A DNA stretch of 64,000 bases from Planctomycetaceae bacterium (GCA_028284145.1 JANQSH010000191.1:1-64000), one strand, 5' to 3'; shown: positions 19,150-28,265, counted from the stretch's first letter. Translations and numbers: made by a program. Notes: generated from the letters alone by a model not told the origin.

Positions 19150-19410
19150 ATGCTCGTTCTCAGTCGCAAGAAGTCAGAAATGATCCAGATTGGTGAAGAT
19201 ATTGTTATCAAGGTGATCCGAACCGGAAAGACGTCTGTCAAAATCGGTGTCGAAGCCCCAGACCATGTTCGCGTTTTGCGGGCGGAAATCTGTGAAGAGG
19301 GCGCGCCGATGCCCAGGATCGATGGCTTCACTTTCGCAGAAGGTGAAGATGACGGACCGGTTGGACCAGCGAAATACACCTGGTCGGATCAATACCCCAA
19401 TGCCATTTAA
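19150..19410 (+). CDS. csrA: Carbon storage regulator CsrA
   Basis: A protein of 86 residues. The first 60 are a canonical CsrA: MLVLSRKKSEMIQIGEDI, VIRTGKTSVKIGVEAP, the RNA-binding VRVLRAEI segment. CsrA dimers bind GGA motifs in mRNA leaders and control translation of target genes. The tail after residue 50 is longer than usual, about 25 extra residues rich in Gly, Asp and Pro. The gene has its own Shine-Dalgarno, AGGGAGA, itself a possible CsrA site, which would allow autoregulation. The gene is monocistronic. Confidence 0.93.
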   Translation: MLVLSRKKSEMIQIGEDIVIKVIRTGKTSVKIGVEAPDHVRVLRAEICEEGAPMPRIDGFTFAEGEDDGPVGPAKYTWSDQYPNAI

Positions 19411-19734
19411 TCGATTGGTGTGTTGGGACGAACAGGGGGGACGATTCAGAAGTAATAGAGCGAATTACGCTTTTCTGTGCCGCGATGGGCGTCGTCAGGC
19501 CTGAAAACACAGGCCGCCCACGATCCAGAGACGTCACACCAGAAGGTAAACTGCTCTAGAAGAAGCGTTGGCGATTTTTGGAAAGAGTAAGGCGAACGTT
19601 TCAGTTCAGGAATTCGTTCCTCCAGCAGAAAGGAAAAAATGTCGCTCCGGGGAAGAGGGGGGAGGCGATCAGCCGCCATCAGGAAAACCCTGGGCATAAA
19701 CAAAAATCACAGACGGATTCCACGGGAGGTAGCC
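19411..19734. other. Intergenic region between csrA and the S41 protease gene
   Basis: This 324-bp stretch holds repeat copy A and then about 175 bp leading to the protease start. A GGGAGG box lies at the far end, and AGAGGGGGGA at 19654. No gene is seen. Confidence 0.5.
19456..19558 (+). repeat. About 100-bp intergenic repeat, copy A
   Basis: It starts TAGAGC and ends GCTCTA, with the left palindrome slightly degenerate (AGAGCGAATTACGCTTT). The internal hairpin GGCCTGAAAACACAGGCC and the GTCACACCAGAAGG block are present. It lies 45 nt after the csrA stop. Confidence 0.9.
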
Positions 19735-21321
19735 ATGTTGTTTCAAACTTCATTGGCAGGGCGGCAAGATGCTGACCGACGCTGCATCCGGACGGTGCGA
19801 ATCTGGTTAACAACAACTTTGACATTGGCGGCGCTGTTTTCCGCGAGCATGTTGGATGCTCAGGAGTCGGCTCCAAAAGAAGATAAGAAAGAAAATATCC
19901 AGTCGCGCATCTCTGCGCGATACAGCAATCCGGTCTTTCTCCGGTTTGCAGAACAGTTGACAGGAAACAGGGCGTTGGTGATGTACCGCGAAGTCTCACG
20001 ATTGATCGATACCCGGCATCTCGAGCCGGCATCCTATGCGAAGCGTTCGCGACAGGCGTTGGTCAATCTTTCGTACGCGGCAGGAAATCCCGATTTCCAA
20101 CGTGCAAATCGTATTCAACCAACAGAGCGGAATGTTCGGCTATTCCGAACAGCCGTGCAGCAAATTCACGACTCGAAACCGATGCGGGATGATAACGACG
20201 TGTTGCAGCAGATTTACCAGACAGTCCATGCGGGCCAGCGGTATCTCAACCTGCAGCCCAAGGCGGTCATTCTGGAATACGCATTCGGTGCGACTCGTTC
20301 GCTCGATCAGTATTCGACATTCGTGCCGGATCGCGTCGCTTACGGTCCCGGTGCGAATCTGGAAGACAGTATTGTTGGTATTGGTGTCGAAATGAAGCCG
20401 CACGATCTTGGTGCGGAAGTCACGCGTGTTCTGCCTGGTGGTCCGGCCGAAAGCGGTCGCCTGCAGGCAGGAGATTTGATCATCAGTGTTGATGGCCATA
20501 ATCTGGCTGGAGCTACGGTCGGGCACATTGCTGATCGAATTCTCGGTGGCATTGGTACGCCGGTGAAACTGGGCATTCAACGAGGTGCCTGGTCAACCCA
20601 AACCGTTACGTTGATCCGCCAGCGAGTGGAAATCCACCATGTGCGAGATGCGAAACTTCTCTCGGGAACGTCCGGTGCCGGGTATATCCGCATTGATCGG
20701 TTCTCGAAGAATACAAAAAAAGATTTGGAAGAGGCGATGTGGAAACTGCATCGTCAGGGGATGAAATCGCTGGTGATCGATCTGCGGGGAAATCCCGGTG
20801 GATTGCTCGACGTAGCGATTGAGATGTCCAACATGTTCCTTCCTTGTGGCGCGATTGTCTCGACACGTGGCCGAACGACGGCCGACCTGATGAACGAATC
20901 GGCCAGTTATGAAAAGACCTGGAAAGTGCCACTGGTGGTGCTGGTGGATGAAAACAGCGCCAGTGCGAGTGAGATTTTCGCAGCGGCAATTCAGGAAAAC
21001 GGACGGGGGCTGGTTGTCGGTCGCACGACTTACGGCAAGGGAACCGTACAGACCCACTTCCCGCTCGACGCGGTTTCTGGCAGTCTCAAGCTGACCACGG
21101 CAAAATTCTACTCGCCCAATGGGCGTGAGATGGCCGGAGCCGGTGTGATGCCAGATGTGAAGGTTGAAGAAAAGGCTGCCGAGCCGGGTGACCTGAGAAA
21201 TGATCCGGCGTTGAAGGCCGCGACCAGTCTGGCTGTCAGCGACCGGTTGGCAAACCTTTCCTTAACCGCGGCGAAATGTCGAACAACTTACCCGAGTGTA
21301 CGACTTCCGCTGCACAATTAA
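19735..21321 (+). CDS. S41 family C-terminal processing protease with PDZ domain
   Basis: A protein of 528 residues. The N-terminus has a positively charged segment and a hydrophobic stretch (TVRIWLTTTLTLAALFSASMLDAQ), a signal peptide or anchor for the cell envelope. A PDZ domain is at about 220-300 (GVEMKPHDLGAEVTRVLPGGPAESGRLQ). The S41 protease core follows at about 305-470, with VIDLRGNPGGLLD, the Ser nucleophile in ENSASASEIFAAA and the Lys in GKGTVQTHF, the Ser-Lys dyad of CtpA/Prc proteases. It probably trims or degrades exported proteins. GGGAGG before ATG 19735 fixes the start; the frame is open 32 codons further up. Confidence 0.9.
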   Translation: MLFQTSLAGRQDADRRCIRTVRIWLTTTLTLAALFSASMLDAQESAPKEDKKENIQSRISARYSNPVFLRFAEQLTGNRALVMYREVSRLIDTRHLEPASYAKRSRQALVNLSYAAGNPDFQRANRIQPTERNVRLFRTAVQQIHDSKPMRDDNDVLQQIYQTVHAGQRYLNLQPKAVILEYAFGATRSLDQYSTFVPDRVAYGPGANLEDSIVGIGVEMKPHDLGAEVTRVLPGGPAESGRLQAGDLIISVDGHNLAGATVGHIADRILGGIGTPVKLGIQRGAWSTQTVTLIRQRVEIHHVRDAKLLSGTSGAGYIRIDRFSKNTKKDLEEAMWKLHRQGMKSLVIDLRGNPGGLLDVAIEMSNMFLPCGAIVSTRGRTTADLMNESASYEKTWKVPLVVLVDENSASASEIFAAAIQENGRGLVVGRTTYGKGTVQTHFPLDAVSGSLKLTTAKFYSPNGREMAGAGVMPDVKVEEKAAEPGDLRNDPALKAATSLAVSDRLANLSLTAAKCRTTYPSVRLPLHN

Positions 21322-21636
21322 AACGAAGTGAGGTATGGCGTGACCGGTGGGTTGAATTCCTCTGCTTCAGAATGATGTCGTCTCGTATTCAAGCCCAGAT
21401 GAGCAACAAGGAAACAGGCCTGGTTTCAGAAAAAAGGCAAGGGCGAGGCGGCATCAAAATCTGGTGATGCGGAGGGAACCCCGATAGTTCAAACTGCAGT
21501 GTCCCGGTTGGCCCTCTGTGGCTGTCTTGTGGCGAACTCTGTTCCGTTTTCAACTGATGATGCGACTGACTTTGGTTGGAACAGATTCCCCGCAGGCACC
21601 GCAGAGGGCCGCTTTACTTTCACCAAAAGCCGAGAG
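21322..21636. other. Convergent intergenic region, 315 bp
   Basis: It lies between the protease and the leftward SDR gene. No gene, clear terminator or repeat copy was recognised. Confidence 0.4.
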
Positions 21637-22380
21637 TCAGCCTTCGGCGATATTTGCCTCGACAACATTCTCAGCGAACGATGCATACGCCTCGCCGAAC
21701 TGTTTCGCCATCGTATCGGGGAAGAGGTGGAATTGGCCCGCCTGCAATGCAGCGATGATTCCCTCGCTGACGAGTTCGGGGGGATCGGCGATCTCATCAA
21801 AGCCGGCATCGTGACCCATGTCGGTGGCGATCGGCCCGGGATGAACGCTCAAAACCTGCGTTCCCTGTTTGGCCAGCTTATCCCGCAACGCCTGTGTGAT
21901 GGAATACGATGCCGCTTTGGAGGCGGAATAGGTCGCAAAGTCGGAGAAGTTCTTCAGCGAGGCGACGGAATTGAGCTGGACGAAGGCACCGCCACGGTTG
22001 GCCTTCAAAACCGGTGCAAATGCCTGTGCCACGCGTATCAACCCGCAGACGTTCACGTCGATCTCGAATTTCAAGGCATCGATTGCATCATCTGCCAGCG
22101 GAGAAGTGGTCTTGAGAACGCCGGCATTATTGACCACGATGTCGACATCGCTGGCGGTTTCCGCAGCAGCCTTGATGGTTGATTCGTCAGTGAGATCAAC
22201 CTTTACCGGCACGACTTGATCGCCATGCTCCTCAATCAGCGACACGGCAGAATCGGGATTTCTGACGGCGGCATAAACCTTCGCGGCTCCATGCTTGAGG
22301 AACGATTCGGTGATCGCCTTGCCTATGCCTCGGTTGGCACCAGTGACGAGAATGTTTTTGCCTTGAACTTCGATACTCAT
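21637..22380 (-). CDS. Short-chain dehydrogenase/reductase
   Basis: A protein of 247 residues, a classical SDR: coenzyme motif [12 protein letters not shown] (TGxxxGxG) at residues 13-24, the NNAG motif, the catalytic YxxxK in TYSASKAA, and PG in [11 protein letters not shown] after the active site. The substrate cannot be told; the arrangement resembles general NADP-dependent reductases. It is a single gene, leftward, with ATG 22380 as a clear start. No neighbour suggests a pathway. Confidence 0.9.
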   Translation of the reverse strand: MSIEVQGKNILVTGANRGIGKAITESFLKHGAAKVYAAVRNPDSAVSLIEEHGDQVVPVKVDLTDESTIKAAAETASDVDIVVNNAGVLKTTSPLADDAIDALKFEIDVNVCGLIRVAQAFAPVLKANRGGAFVQLNSVASLKNFSDFATYSASKAASYSITQALRDKLAKQGTQVLSVHPGPIATDMGHDAGFDEIADPPELVSEGIIAALQAGQFHLFPDTMAKQFGEAYASFAENVVEANIAEG

Positions 22381-22621
22381 GTGCAGGGCTTTCTCTGTTT
22401 TGGGGAGGTTGCGCTTTTACGGTTGGACGATTGTAGCGCGAAGAGAGCTGCGGGCAACAGGCTGCCGGTTAATGTCGTGAAAAACGAGCGCAGTGCAGGG
22501 GCCTCCCCGCCGATCTTCTGGAACGAAAAAGAAACATCAGGATGACAAGAAGCAAGGTCTGAACGCCGAGTGTACAACGAGGATGAAGTTCAGGCCGCGG
22601 TAGCTTGTTTTTTTATTTTCC

Positions 22622-22656
<35 letters not shown>

Positions 22657-22693
22657 ATCTGGGAGATCAGCGGCCTCTTGATGACTGCGTCAT

Positions 22694-22716
22694 CCCAGTT
22701 TGGCAAGCAAACTGGG
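22694..22716. repeat. 23-bp palindrome, copy 1 (right of SDR, left of toxin gene)
   Basis: CCCAGTTTG-GCAAG-CAAACTGGG forms a perfect 9-bp stem with a 5-nt loop. The same 23 bases recur at 23478-23500, in the same orientation and followed by similar bases, so the pair brackets the toxin-antitoxin genes. Confidence 0.85.
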
Positions 22717-22736
22717 GTACCTGCGGTTGGGTTTCG

Positions 22737-23150
22737 CTATGGCACGATTTCCAACTTGCGATCGTTACTCAGTCGGTATACCGAAAAATCACGACGGTCG
22801 AGTGTGAAGATCGTATCAAGCTGCAGATCGTCGGCCAGCCAGCACAGTGAAACGTCGGCCAGTTGAGGATTCTGATCCGAGAACCGCTCAAGAAAGTCAT
22901 AGATCCATCTTGCACCGATGTCGTCGATCTGTTCGACGCGAATGATATCACTCGACCATAGATCAAGCAGCCGCTTCACGTTATCCACACGTTTGCGGAG
23001 GAGCCAGGCAGCTTCTGTGAGTACAGGCCAGCAGGTAATCGGAGTTTGAGTCAGATTTTGAAACTGTTCAACGCAACGCGCATGTTCAGAATCCGTTTGA
23101 GAGAGAAAGGCGACCAGTGGCCCCGTATCAATCAGCACGGGTTCGGTCAC
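22737..23150 (-). CDS. PIN-domain ribonuclease toxin (VapC-like)
   Basis: A protein of 137 residues. The PIN acid residues are visible: Asp in VLIDTGPLVAFL (residue 8), Glu in VLTEAAWLL (about 45), Asp in QLADVSLCWLA (about 98), and a fourth in TLDRRDF (about 118). VapC toxins cleave RNA in a Mg2+-dependent manner. It overlaps the upstream small gene by 4 nt, the usual VapBC coupling. The gene pair lies between two identical palindromes, so it may have moved as a cassette. Confidence 0.85.
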   Translation of the reverse strand: MTEPVLIDTGPLVAFLSQTDSEHARCVEQFQNLTQTPITCWPVLTEAAWLLRKRVDNVKRLLDLWSSDIIRVEQIDDIGARWIYDFLERFSDQNPQLADVSLCWLADDLQLDTIFTLDRRDFSVYRLSNDRKLEIVP

Positions 23151-23416
23151 GACTCACCGAATCCTTCCATGTGCAAAGGATTGGTCGAGAGATCTGTTTC
23201 CCCTTGTTTCACGCAACCGACAAGCCCCAGTCTGGTAGCTCGCTCGAACGGTGTTTCCTGATGGTTCGATTCGGAACTCATGGGAGGATTTCCAGAGAGT
23301 GAGTGTATCGCATCGGCAAGAACTTCGGACCAAGGCTTATCCGACTTGTCCGCAATCTCAGCGAGTCGTCGCTTCTGCTCTTCGGTCAGTTGGATTTCTC
23401 TGGGATCGATTGCCAT
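23147..23416 (-). CDS. Antitoxin-like partner of the PIN toxin
   Basis: A protein of 89 residues. The first 45 are helical with a ribbon-helix-helix-like or VapB-type feel (IQLTEEQKRRLAEIADKSDKPWSEVLADAI); the C-terminal half is polar and probably disordered until it binds the toxin. No precise family is recognised. Its stop overlaps the toxin start by 4 nt, and antitoxin-first order is the normal arrangement. It should bind the PIN protein and the operon promoter. Confidence 0.72.
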   Translation of the reverse strand: MAIDPREIQLTEEQKRRLAEIADKSDKPWSEVLADAIHSLSGNPPMSSESNHQETPFERATRLGLVGCVKQGETDLSTNPLHMEGFGES

Positions 23417-23477
23417 TCGTTTATGATATCATGCCCTTTGGAAAATCACAGTACTGTTTTTGTTCGGTTCTCCGCTA

Positions 23478-23500
23478 CCCAGTTTGGCAAGCAAACTGGG
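23478..23500. repeat. 23-bp palindrome, copy 2 (right of the antitoxin gene)
   Basis: This copy is identical to the one at 22694-22716: CCCAGTTTG-GCAAG-CAAACTGGG, again followed by G and ACC after one variable base. It lies 61 nt upstream of the antitoxin start. Confidence 0.85.
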
Positions 23501-23588
23501 GCACCCGCGAGACGCGGACTGAATCATTGATTTGCCAATGTTTACCCGATGTCGCGGCACGGAAACGTCTGTCCGTGGTTCCCTGCAT

Positions 23589-24047
23589 CTATAGACCTGC
23601 GAATGCGACACGGATGCAGGCGATGTACAAAATGAAGCAGGGGACAGATGCGACGAGAAGAAATTCGGCACCGGAAAACGCTGAAGCCAGGTTGCTGAAG
23701 ATGTCAAAAAGAAGGACGGACACGATCGATACTGTTAGAGCCAGTCTACGCCACAACGGCGGCTTGCCTGCTGTGTCGATTGTCAATTGCTGAATTCTGG
23801 TTTCGGCCCTCTTAAGAACCACAACCGCCATCGAGATGACTCCGAACAGTATGAGAGTAGCCATCGTGACAATCACCCACGTCGGAGCTTCGGCATCCGG
23901 TTTGTCCAAACCGGCTGTGACCTGTCTGAGTAGCGTGAAACTGCCAGCTGGAATCGCAGCGATCAGGATCGGGATGAAGATGTCCCAGAGTTTCGATAAG
24001 CGATCGGTTTCTGGCTCAGTGGACGGGCTTGGTTCAGTATATGACAT
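23589..24047 (-). CDS. Small membrane protein of unknown function
   Basis: A protein of 152 residues. After a polar 20-residue start there are four likely membrane helices: IFIPILIAAIPAGSFTLL, WVIVTMATLILFGVISMAVVV, LALTVSIVSVLLFDIFSNLA and LLVASVPCFILYIACIRVAF. A charged segment (LKRAETRIQQ) lies between helices 2 and 3. No family is recognised. It is in an accessory stretch between the glycosylase gene and the toxin-antitoxin pair, probably monocistronic. A 16-bp inverted repeat (ACCGTGCT/AGCACGGT) lies at 24114-24147 just upstream. Confidence 0.6.
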   Translation of the reverse strand: MSYTEPSPSTEPETDRLSKLWDIFIPILIAAIPAGSFTLLRQVTAGLDKPDAEAPTWVIVTMATLILFGVISMAVVVLKRAETRIQQLTIDTAGKPPLWRRLALTVSIVSVLLFDIFSNLASAFSGAEFLLVASVPCFILYIACIRVAFAGL

Positions 24048-24113
24048 GAATCAGAACCGAATACTCGCGAATGAGACCGAGAGTAACTCGTCCCTTTCTG
24101 GCAGTGAATGCTT

Positions 24114-24147
24114 ACCGTGCTGCGCGATACAAGCGGGATAGCACGGT
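24114..24147. repeat. Inverted repeat upstream of the small membrane protein gene
   Basis: ACCGTGCT (24114-24121) and AGCACGGT (24140-24147) are perfect 8-bp arms with an 18-nt spacer, 67-100 nt upstream of the start at 24047. It could be an operator or a hairpin; no T-run follows. Confidence 0.4.
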
Positions 24148-24279
24148 CAGGTATTTCCGTGTTGCGAAGCAACAAGAAACTACGGACAGACGAGACAATA
24201 ATCGTTGGGAACTACAGATTCAGGAACGCGGATATCAGGAGAGTGTCTGGCCTAACCTGCAGTCGCCCGTGCTAATCGG

Positions 24280-25083
24280 TCATCGCTTCTCTTTCTTGGC
24301 ATTCTCGCGAAACCACTCACAATGCTCTGTCGCCTCACAAAGCTCACAGCGCGGTTGGGAAAGGCAAATGCCCCGATCAATACCCAGGTATTCCGAAGCA
24401 GATTGGCCGTATGCAACAAGAATAATGTCGATGTAACGGACGGAGTGTCCAGTTGCCTCTGCGAATTTTCTGCCATGAATGACGGATCGCAAGAATTGTC
24501 TTTCGGATTCAATGAGTCCCAGACGATGGAAAATGCGACAGATTACTCTGTCTGGCTTGAGAACCGGCATGCCGATCTCGGTCAGGAAATGATAGACAGT
24601 TACTCCCCCAAGGAATGCGAAGCGGTCCTGCAATTCTTCCTTGAGCAGCAGCAGGTTCTCAAACGACTCCATCGCTGAAAAGGAGTCGATGTACCGTTGC
24701 ATCGAGCCGTGGCACTCGACAATGTCACCAAACGTCTGCGCATTCTTGATGACGGCTGAAACCTTAAGCTTGTTCTTGATCATGTCTTTGTCTGACATGA
24801 TCGATGCAACCGTCTCGCCGTTGCATTTCGATGCCGTCTGACAATCGGGGAACCAATGTCGAATTCGGTCCATTTTGGATGACACCGTGGCTGCACGCAT
24901 TCCCGAGTAGAAAACCACATCCCGCAGATATGCGAAGTACTGTTCGTCCGACAGGCGTTGTTCGTGACGGTGGCGAAAGTTATCGAGAGCGGCTTCAATT
25001 TGTTCGCGAGTTTTGTGTCGCATTCCGTAATTGAAGAAAGACTCTTCAATGCGCTCGAACACTTCTCGATATGGGTAACTCAT
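24280..25083 (-). CDS. HhH-GPD family DNA glycosylase-like protein with C-terminal Cys cluster
   Basis: A protein of 267 residues. At about 170-200 is a degenerate helix-hairpin-helix (FLGGVTVYHFLTEIG), then KPDRVICRIFHRLGL, where the Asp matches the catalytic GPD Asp. No Lys sits at the endonuclease III lyase position, so if active it should be a monofunctional glycosylase. The C-terminus has C-x5-C-x2-C-x5-C (CLSQPRCELCEATEHC), close to the [4Fe-4S] loop of endonuclease III. It starts 24 nt after the ribBA stop, suggesting cotranscription. The N-terminal 130 residues are unlike EndoIII or MutY and recall 3-methyladenine glycosylase I. Confidence 0.68.
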   Translation of the reverse strand: MSYPYREVFERIEESFFNYGMRHKTREQIEAALDNFRHRHEQRLSDEQYFAYLRDVVFYSGMRAATVSSKMDRIRHWFPDCQTASKCNGETVASIMSDKDMIKNKLKVSAVIKNAQTFGDIVECHGSMQRYIDSFSAMESFENLLLLKEELQDRFAFLGGVTVYHFLTEIGMPVLKPDRVICRIFHRLGLIESERQFLRSVIHGRKFAEATGHSVRYIDIILVAYGQSASEYLGIDRGICLSQPRCELCEATEHCEWFRENAKKEKR

Positions 25084-25107
25084 CGGAATAGACTCTCCAT
25101 TGATGCG

Positions 25108-26352
25108 TCAATCTTCCGGCAGCAGGTGGCCCAGTTTATCCCGTTTGGTTGCGAGATAATTTTTTCGTTCATCTGTCGGCGGGGCGATGATCGGCACCTG
25201 TTCCACGACGTCGAGATCCATTCCGGCCAATGGAAAAGCGTTCGTCTTCTTCGGGTTGTTTGTCAGCAGACGCAACTTTTTCAGACCGAGATTTTTGAGG
25301 ATCTGCATGCCGACCATGTAATCGCGCATATCGACTTTGAAGCCAAGTTTTTCGTTCGCTTCGACCGTGTCGCTGCCTTGTTCCTGAAGTTCGTATGCTT
25401 TGAGTTTCGCCGTCAGGCCGATACCACGGCCTTCCTGTGGCAGGTAAACGACCGCGCCGGTCCCTTCCTGATGAATCATCTCCATTGCCATTGCGAGTTG
25501 ATCGCCACAATCACAACGGAGGGAATCCAGTAAGTCACCTGTAAAGCAGGAGGAGTGCATGCGGACCAGGGGGGCTTCGACTGATTGTAAATCTCCCCAG
25601 ACGATCGCCATTGGTTCCTGATTCTCATGCGCGACATTGTAAGCCACCACTTTTGGTGTGCCGTAGTTCCTGGTCGGCAGGTTCACTTCGGCCTCGCGGT
25701 GGACGAGTTGTTCGCGCACGCGGCGATGCCGGATCAATTCCTCGATCGTGATAATCGGCAGATCGTATTTGTGTGAGAGTTCCTTGAGTTCGCCAAAGTC
25801 GGCCATGCCATGACCGGTTTCGCTCAAGATTTCAATCAACACACCGACCGGTTTCAGTCCCGCCATTTCGAGCAGGTCAACAGTCGCTTCAGTATGTCCG
25901 GCTCGGCGGAGGACTCCCCCCGGTTTGGCAAGCAGAGGACAGATGTGACCCGGTCGAACGAAGTCGTCGGCTGTGGCGTCGGGGTTGGCCATTTCGCGAA
26001 TGGTTAACGCGCGGTTTTCTGGTGAGACGCCCGTCCCGGCCAGGCAGTGGTCAATCTGTGTGAGAAACTGCGTTTGATTCTGAGCCGTGTTGCGGGTCCC
26101 TTCGACGACAGGTTGCAATTGCAGTCGTTCAGCGACATCTGCCTGCAACGGCACGCACAATACGCCCCGACCTTCACGCAGCATGAAGTCGATGACTTTC
26201 GGCGTAGTGGTCTCGGCCGCGCAGATGAAGTCCCCTTCGTTTTCGCGATCAGCCGCATCGACAACAATTACCACCCGGCCTTCTCGCAAAGCGTTCAATG
26301 CTTCGTCGATGGTCGCAAAATCATGATTTTCGGTCTGGCTGTGTGGCATGGG
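25108..26352 (-). CDS. ribBA: Bifunctional DHBP synthase / GTP cyclohydrolase II
   Basis: A protein of 414 residues in two domains. The first (about 1-200) is 3,4-dihydroxy-2-butanone-4-phosphate synthase with the DRENEGDF motif, the THEA-equivalent HTEATVDL and the start-proximal EGRVVIVVD. The second (about 205-410) is GTP cyclohydrolase II with zinc cysteines in [20 protein letters not shown] and the EGRGIGL motif. Together they start both branches of riboflavin synthesis. An ATG at 26376 would add eight residues. Probably cotranscribed with the glycosylase gene downstream; no FMN riboswitch fold was recognised upstream, but I could not fold it. Confidence 0.95.
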   Translation of the reverse strand, partial: PMPHSQTENHDFATIDEALNALREGRVVIVVDAADRENEGDFICAAETTTPKVIDFMLREGRGVLCVPLQADVAERLQLQPVVEGTRNTAQNQTQFLTQIDHCLAGTGVSPENRALTIREMANPDATADDFVRPGHICPLLAKPGGVLRRAGHTEATVDLLEMAGLKPVGVLIEILSETGHGMADFGELKELSHKYDLPIITIEELIRHRRVREQLVHREAEVNLPTRNYGTPKVVAYNVAHENQEPMAIVWGDLQSVEAPLVRMHSSCFTGDLLDSLRCDCGDQLAMAMEMIHQEGTGAVVYLPQEGRGIGLTAKLKAYELQEQGSDTVEANEKLGFKVDMRDYMVGMQILKNLGLKKLRLLTNNPKKTNAFPLAGMDLDVVEQVPIIAPPTDERKNYLATKRDKLGHLLPED

Positions 26353-26876
26353 GTGACTTGTCGTTTCGCTGAACATGGTTACTGGACAATCGACCTGTTT
26401 TGGTTTTGAATCGTGTTCTTTTCCGGCATTCTACGCAGGGGCGGGGCAAGTGCAAACTGTGGCGTGGTGAATACAGTCAGATTTGGGGTGCTTTCGATCG
26501 CCAGCGAACCTTGGTATATTGGTTTTTGCTGATACGTTGGCGGGGAGGATTCGTTTGATTCGTTCTCTCGATTCCAGTTGAGGGACTGCACACATCTTCT
26601 TCCGTTCGCACGTTTCTTGTGGCCACTCAATTAGAGCGTATGATGCTCTATACGATGCGGTTTGCAGAAGTCGGTAAGATTGCCCGCTTGAACTTCGCTG
26701 ACTCCATCGCCAAACTGGTGCATCTGATGGGATGCGTCTGTTGTCGTCTTCCGCTTCCTCGTTGCAGGGGCGCGGGCCTGATGACGTCCCAGTTTCTGAC
26801 CTCTTCGCATCGCAGAGGTTGTTTCACTCGATCGCACATGCTTTTGTATGTCAACTCAACCACGCGAGTCAGCATC
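26353..26876. other. Divergent intergenic region, about 520 bp
   Basis: It lies between ribBA and the UxaC-like gene and should carry both promoters. No convincing gene: frames running rightward into the isomerase (from 26619) lack coding character. At 26632-26650 is TAGAGCGTATGATGCTCTA, resembling the left end of the 100-bp repeat without the rest. Confidence 0.5.
26632..26650 (+). repeat. Possible left-end fragment of the 100-bp repeat
   Basis: TAGAGCGTATGATGCTCTA is a 19-nt imperfect palindrome differing from the repeat's left palindrome at a few central bases. The following 80 bases do not match, so it is a remnant at best. Confidence 0.4.
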
Positions 26877-28163
26877 ATGTCACTTCAGGTCTCCCGGGAT
26901 ATCCAGTCAGAACTCGATAAACTGATCCTTATCGATCCGCATTCGCACATTAATCCTCACGCTGCTGCGTCGGAAACGCTTGCGGATATCATGGGCTATC
27001 ATTACTACACCGAACTGGCTCATTCTGCAGGTTTGCCACGCGAACAGATTGAAGGGCCGGGGATTTCTCCCAAAGAAAAAGTGGGCCGTATCGTCAGCAA
27101 GTTGGGCGCGCTGGAGAATACAATTCAGGTCAGTTGGCTGATTGAGGCGTGCCAGAGGTTGTTCGGCTTTGAAGAAGATCGGATTACGACGGACAACTGG
27201 GAAGCGGTTTACGATCTGGCCGAAGCAAAAATGGCTGAGCCGGACTGGGAAGATCAGGTACTTCGCAAAAGCAATATCGAGCAGGTGTTTCTGACCAACG
27301 ATTTTGATGATTCTCTGGAAGGGTTTGACACGCACCGCTACGTGCCTTGCCTCCGAACCGATGATCTGGTGTTTCATCTGGCTAACCCCGCAACGCGCGA
27401 GCGGTTGGGAAAAGCAACAAATGTGGATGTCACCGGCAATGCCACGTTGCGAGAGGCGATTGGCAAACTGTTTGATCATTTCAAGAGTCGCAACGCCCGG
27501 GCCTGTGCCATTTCGCTGCCGCCGACTTTTTCTCCGGTCAAGGTGGATGACGAGGCTGCAGAATCTGCACTGCAGAAACTGTTGACTGGCGACGATCTTT
27601 CATGTGACGATTCCAATGCCGTCAGCTGCTTCGTTTTCTGGACACTGGCGGAGATGTGTGCCGAGCATGCCTTGCCATTCGATTTAATGATCGGCGTGAA
27701 TCGTTCGGTCTACGAGTCGGGCGTTTTTCAGGGGCAGGATCTGTTTGATCAGCGCGTGTCGTTGATCCAGTACCGTGCTTTGTTCAACGCATTCCCGCAG
27801 GTGACCTTTCCGATTTCCGTTCTGGCGAATACGAACAATCATGAGTTGGTAAGCTACAGTTGGATTTTCCCGAACGTAGTGACCAATGGTCACTGGTGGT
27901 ACTCGAATATCCCCGCATATATCGAAATCGATACCCGCAGCCGCCTGCAGGCCGTTCCGCAGACGAAGCAGATCGGCTATTACAGCGACATGTACAAGCT
28001 GGAATTTGCACTGCCGAAGTTTGCCATGTATCGCCGCGTACTGGCCAGAGTGCTGGCAGAAGATTTTGTGATTGCCCGGGGCTGGTCGGAAAACAAGGCC
28101 GTGGAATTGGGGCGACTGGTGTTGCGGGGCAATGTCGAAACGATCTTCAATCTCGGATCGTGA
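26877..28163 (+). CDS. Glucuronate isomerase-like protein (UxaC superfamily)
   Basis: A protein of 428 residues related to uronate isomerases of the amidohydrolase superfamily. The metal His-x-His is in LIDPHSHINPHAA (about residues 20-24), and the C-terminal half holds the NHELVSYSWIFPNVVTNGHWWYSN segment of the barrel. UxaC enzymes convert glucuronate or galacturonate to the keto sugar; this divergent planctomycete version may act on another uronate. ATG 26877 fits the start of the domain. No uronate pathway gene is close, so the substrate is open. It is followed at 103 nt by repeat copy B. Confidence 0.78.
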   Translation: MSLQVSRDIQSELDKLILIDPHSHINPHAAASETLADIMGYHYYTELAHSAGLPREQIEGPGISPKEKVGRIVSKLGALENTIQVSWLIEACQRLFGFEEDRITTDNWEAVYDLAEAKMAEPDWEDQVLRKSNIEQVFLTNDFDDSLEGFDTHRYVPCLRTDDLVFHLANPATRERLGKATNVDVTGNATLREAIGKLFDHFKSRNARACAISLPPTFSPVKVDDEAAESALQKLLTGDDLSCDDSNAVSCFVFWTLAEMCAEHALPFDLMIGVNRSVYESGVFQGQDLFDQRVSLIQYRALFNAFPQVTFPISVLANTNNHELVSYSWIFPNVVTNGHWWYSNIPAYIEIDTRSRLQAVPQTKQIGYYSDMYKLEFALPKFAMYRRVLARVLAEDFVIARGWSENKAVELGRLVLRGNVETIFNLGS

Positions 28164-28265
28164 ACACGAATTGTCCTGGTGAGGCAGCCGTCGAATCAAA
28201 ACAATGCCAAACTGGTGCGAGAAGTTTGAAAATCGGCCTGTTTCTGACGTAGAATGGTGAACAAC

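Noticed and set aside
26353-26876. FMN riboswitch upstream of ribBA
   Set aside because: The conserved RFN elements were not recognised in the minus-strand leader; a covariance search would be needed to exclude a divergent one.
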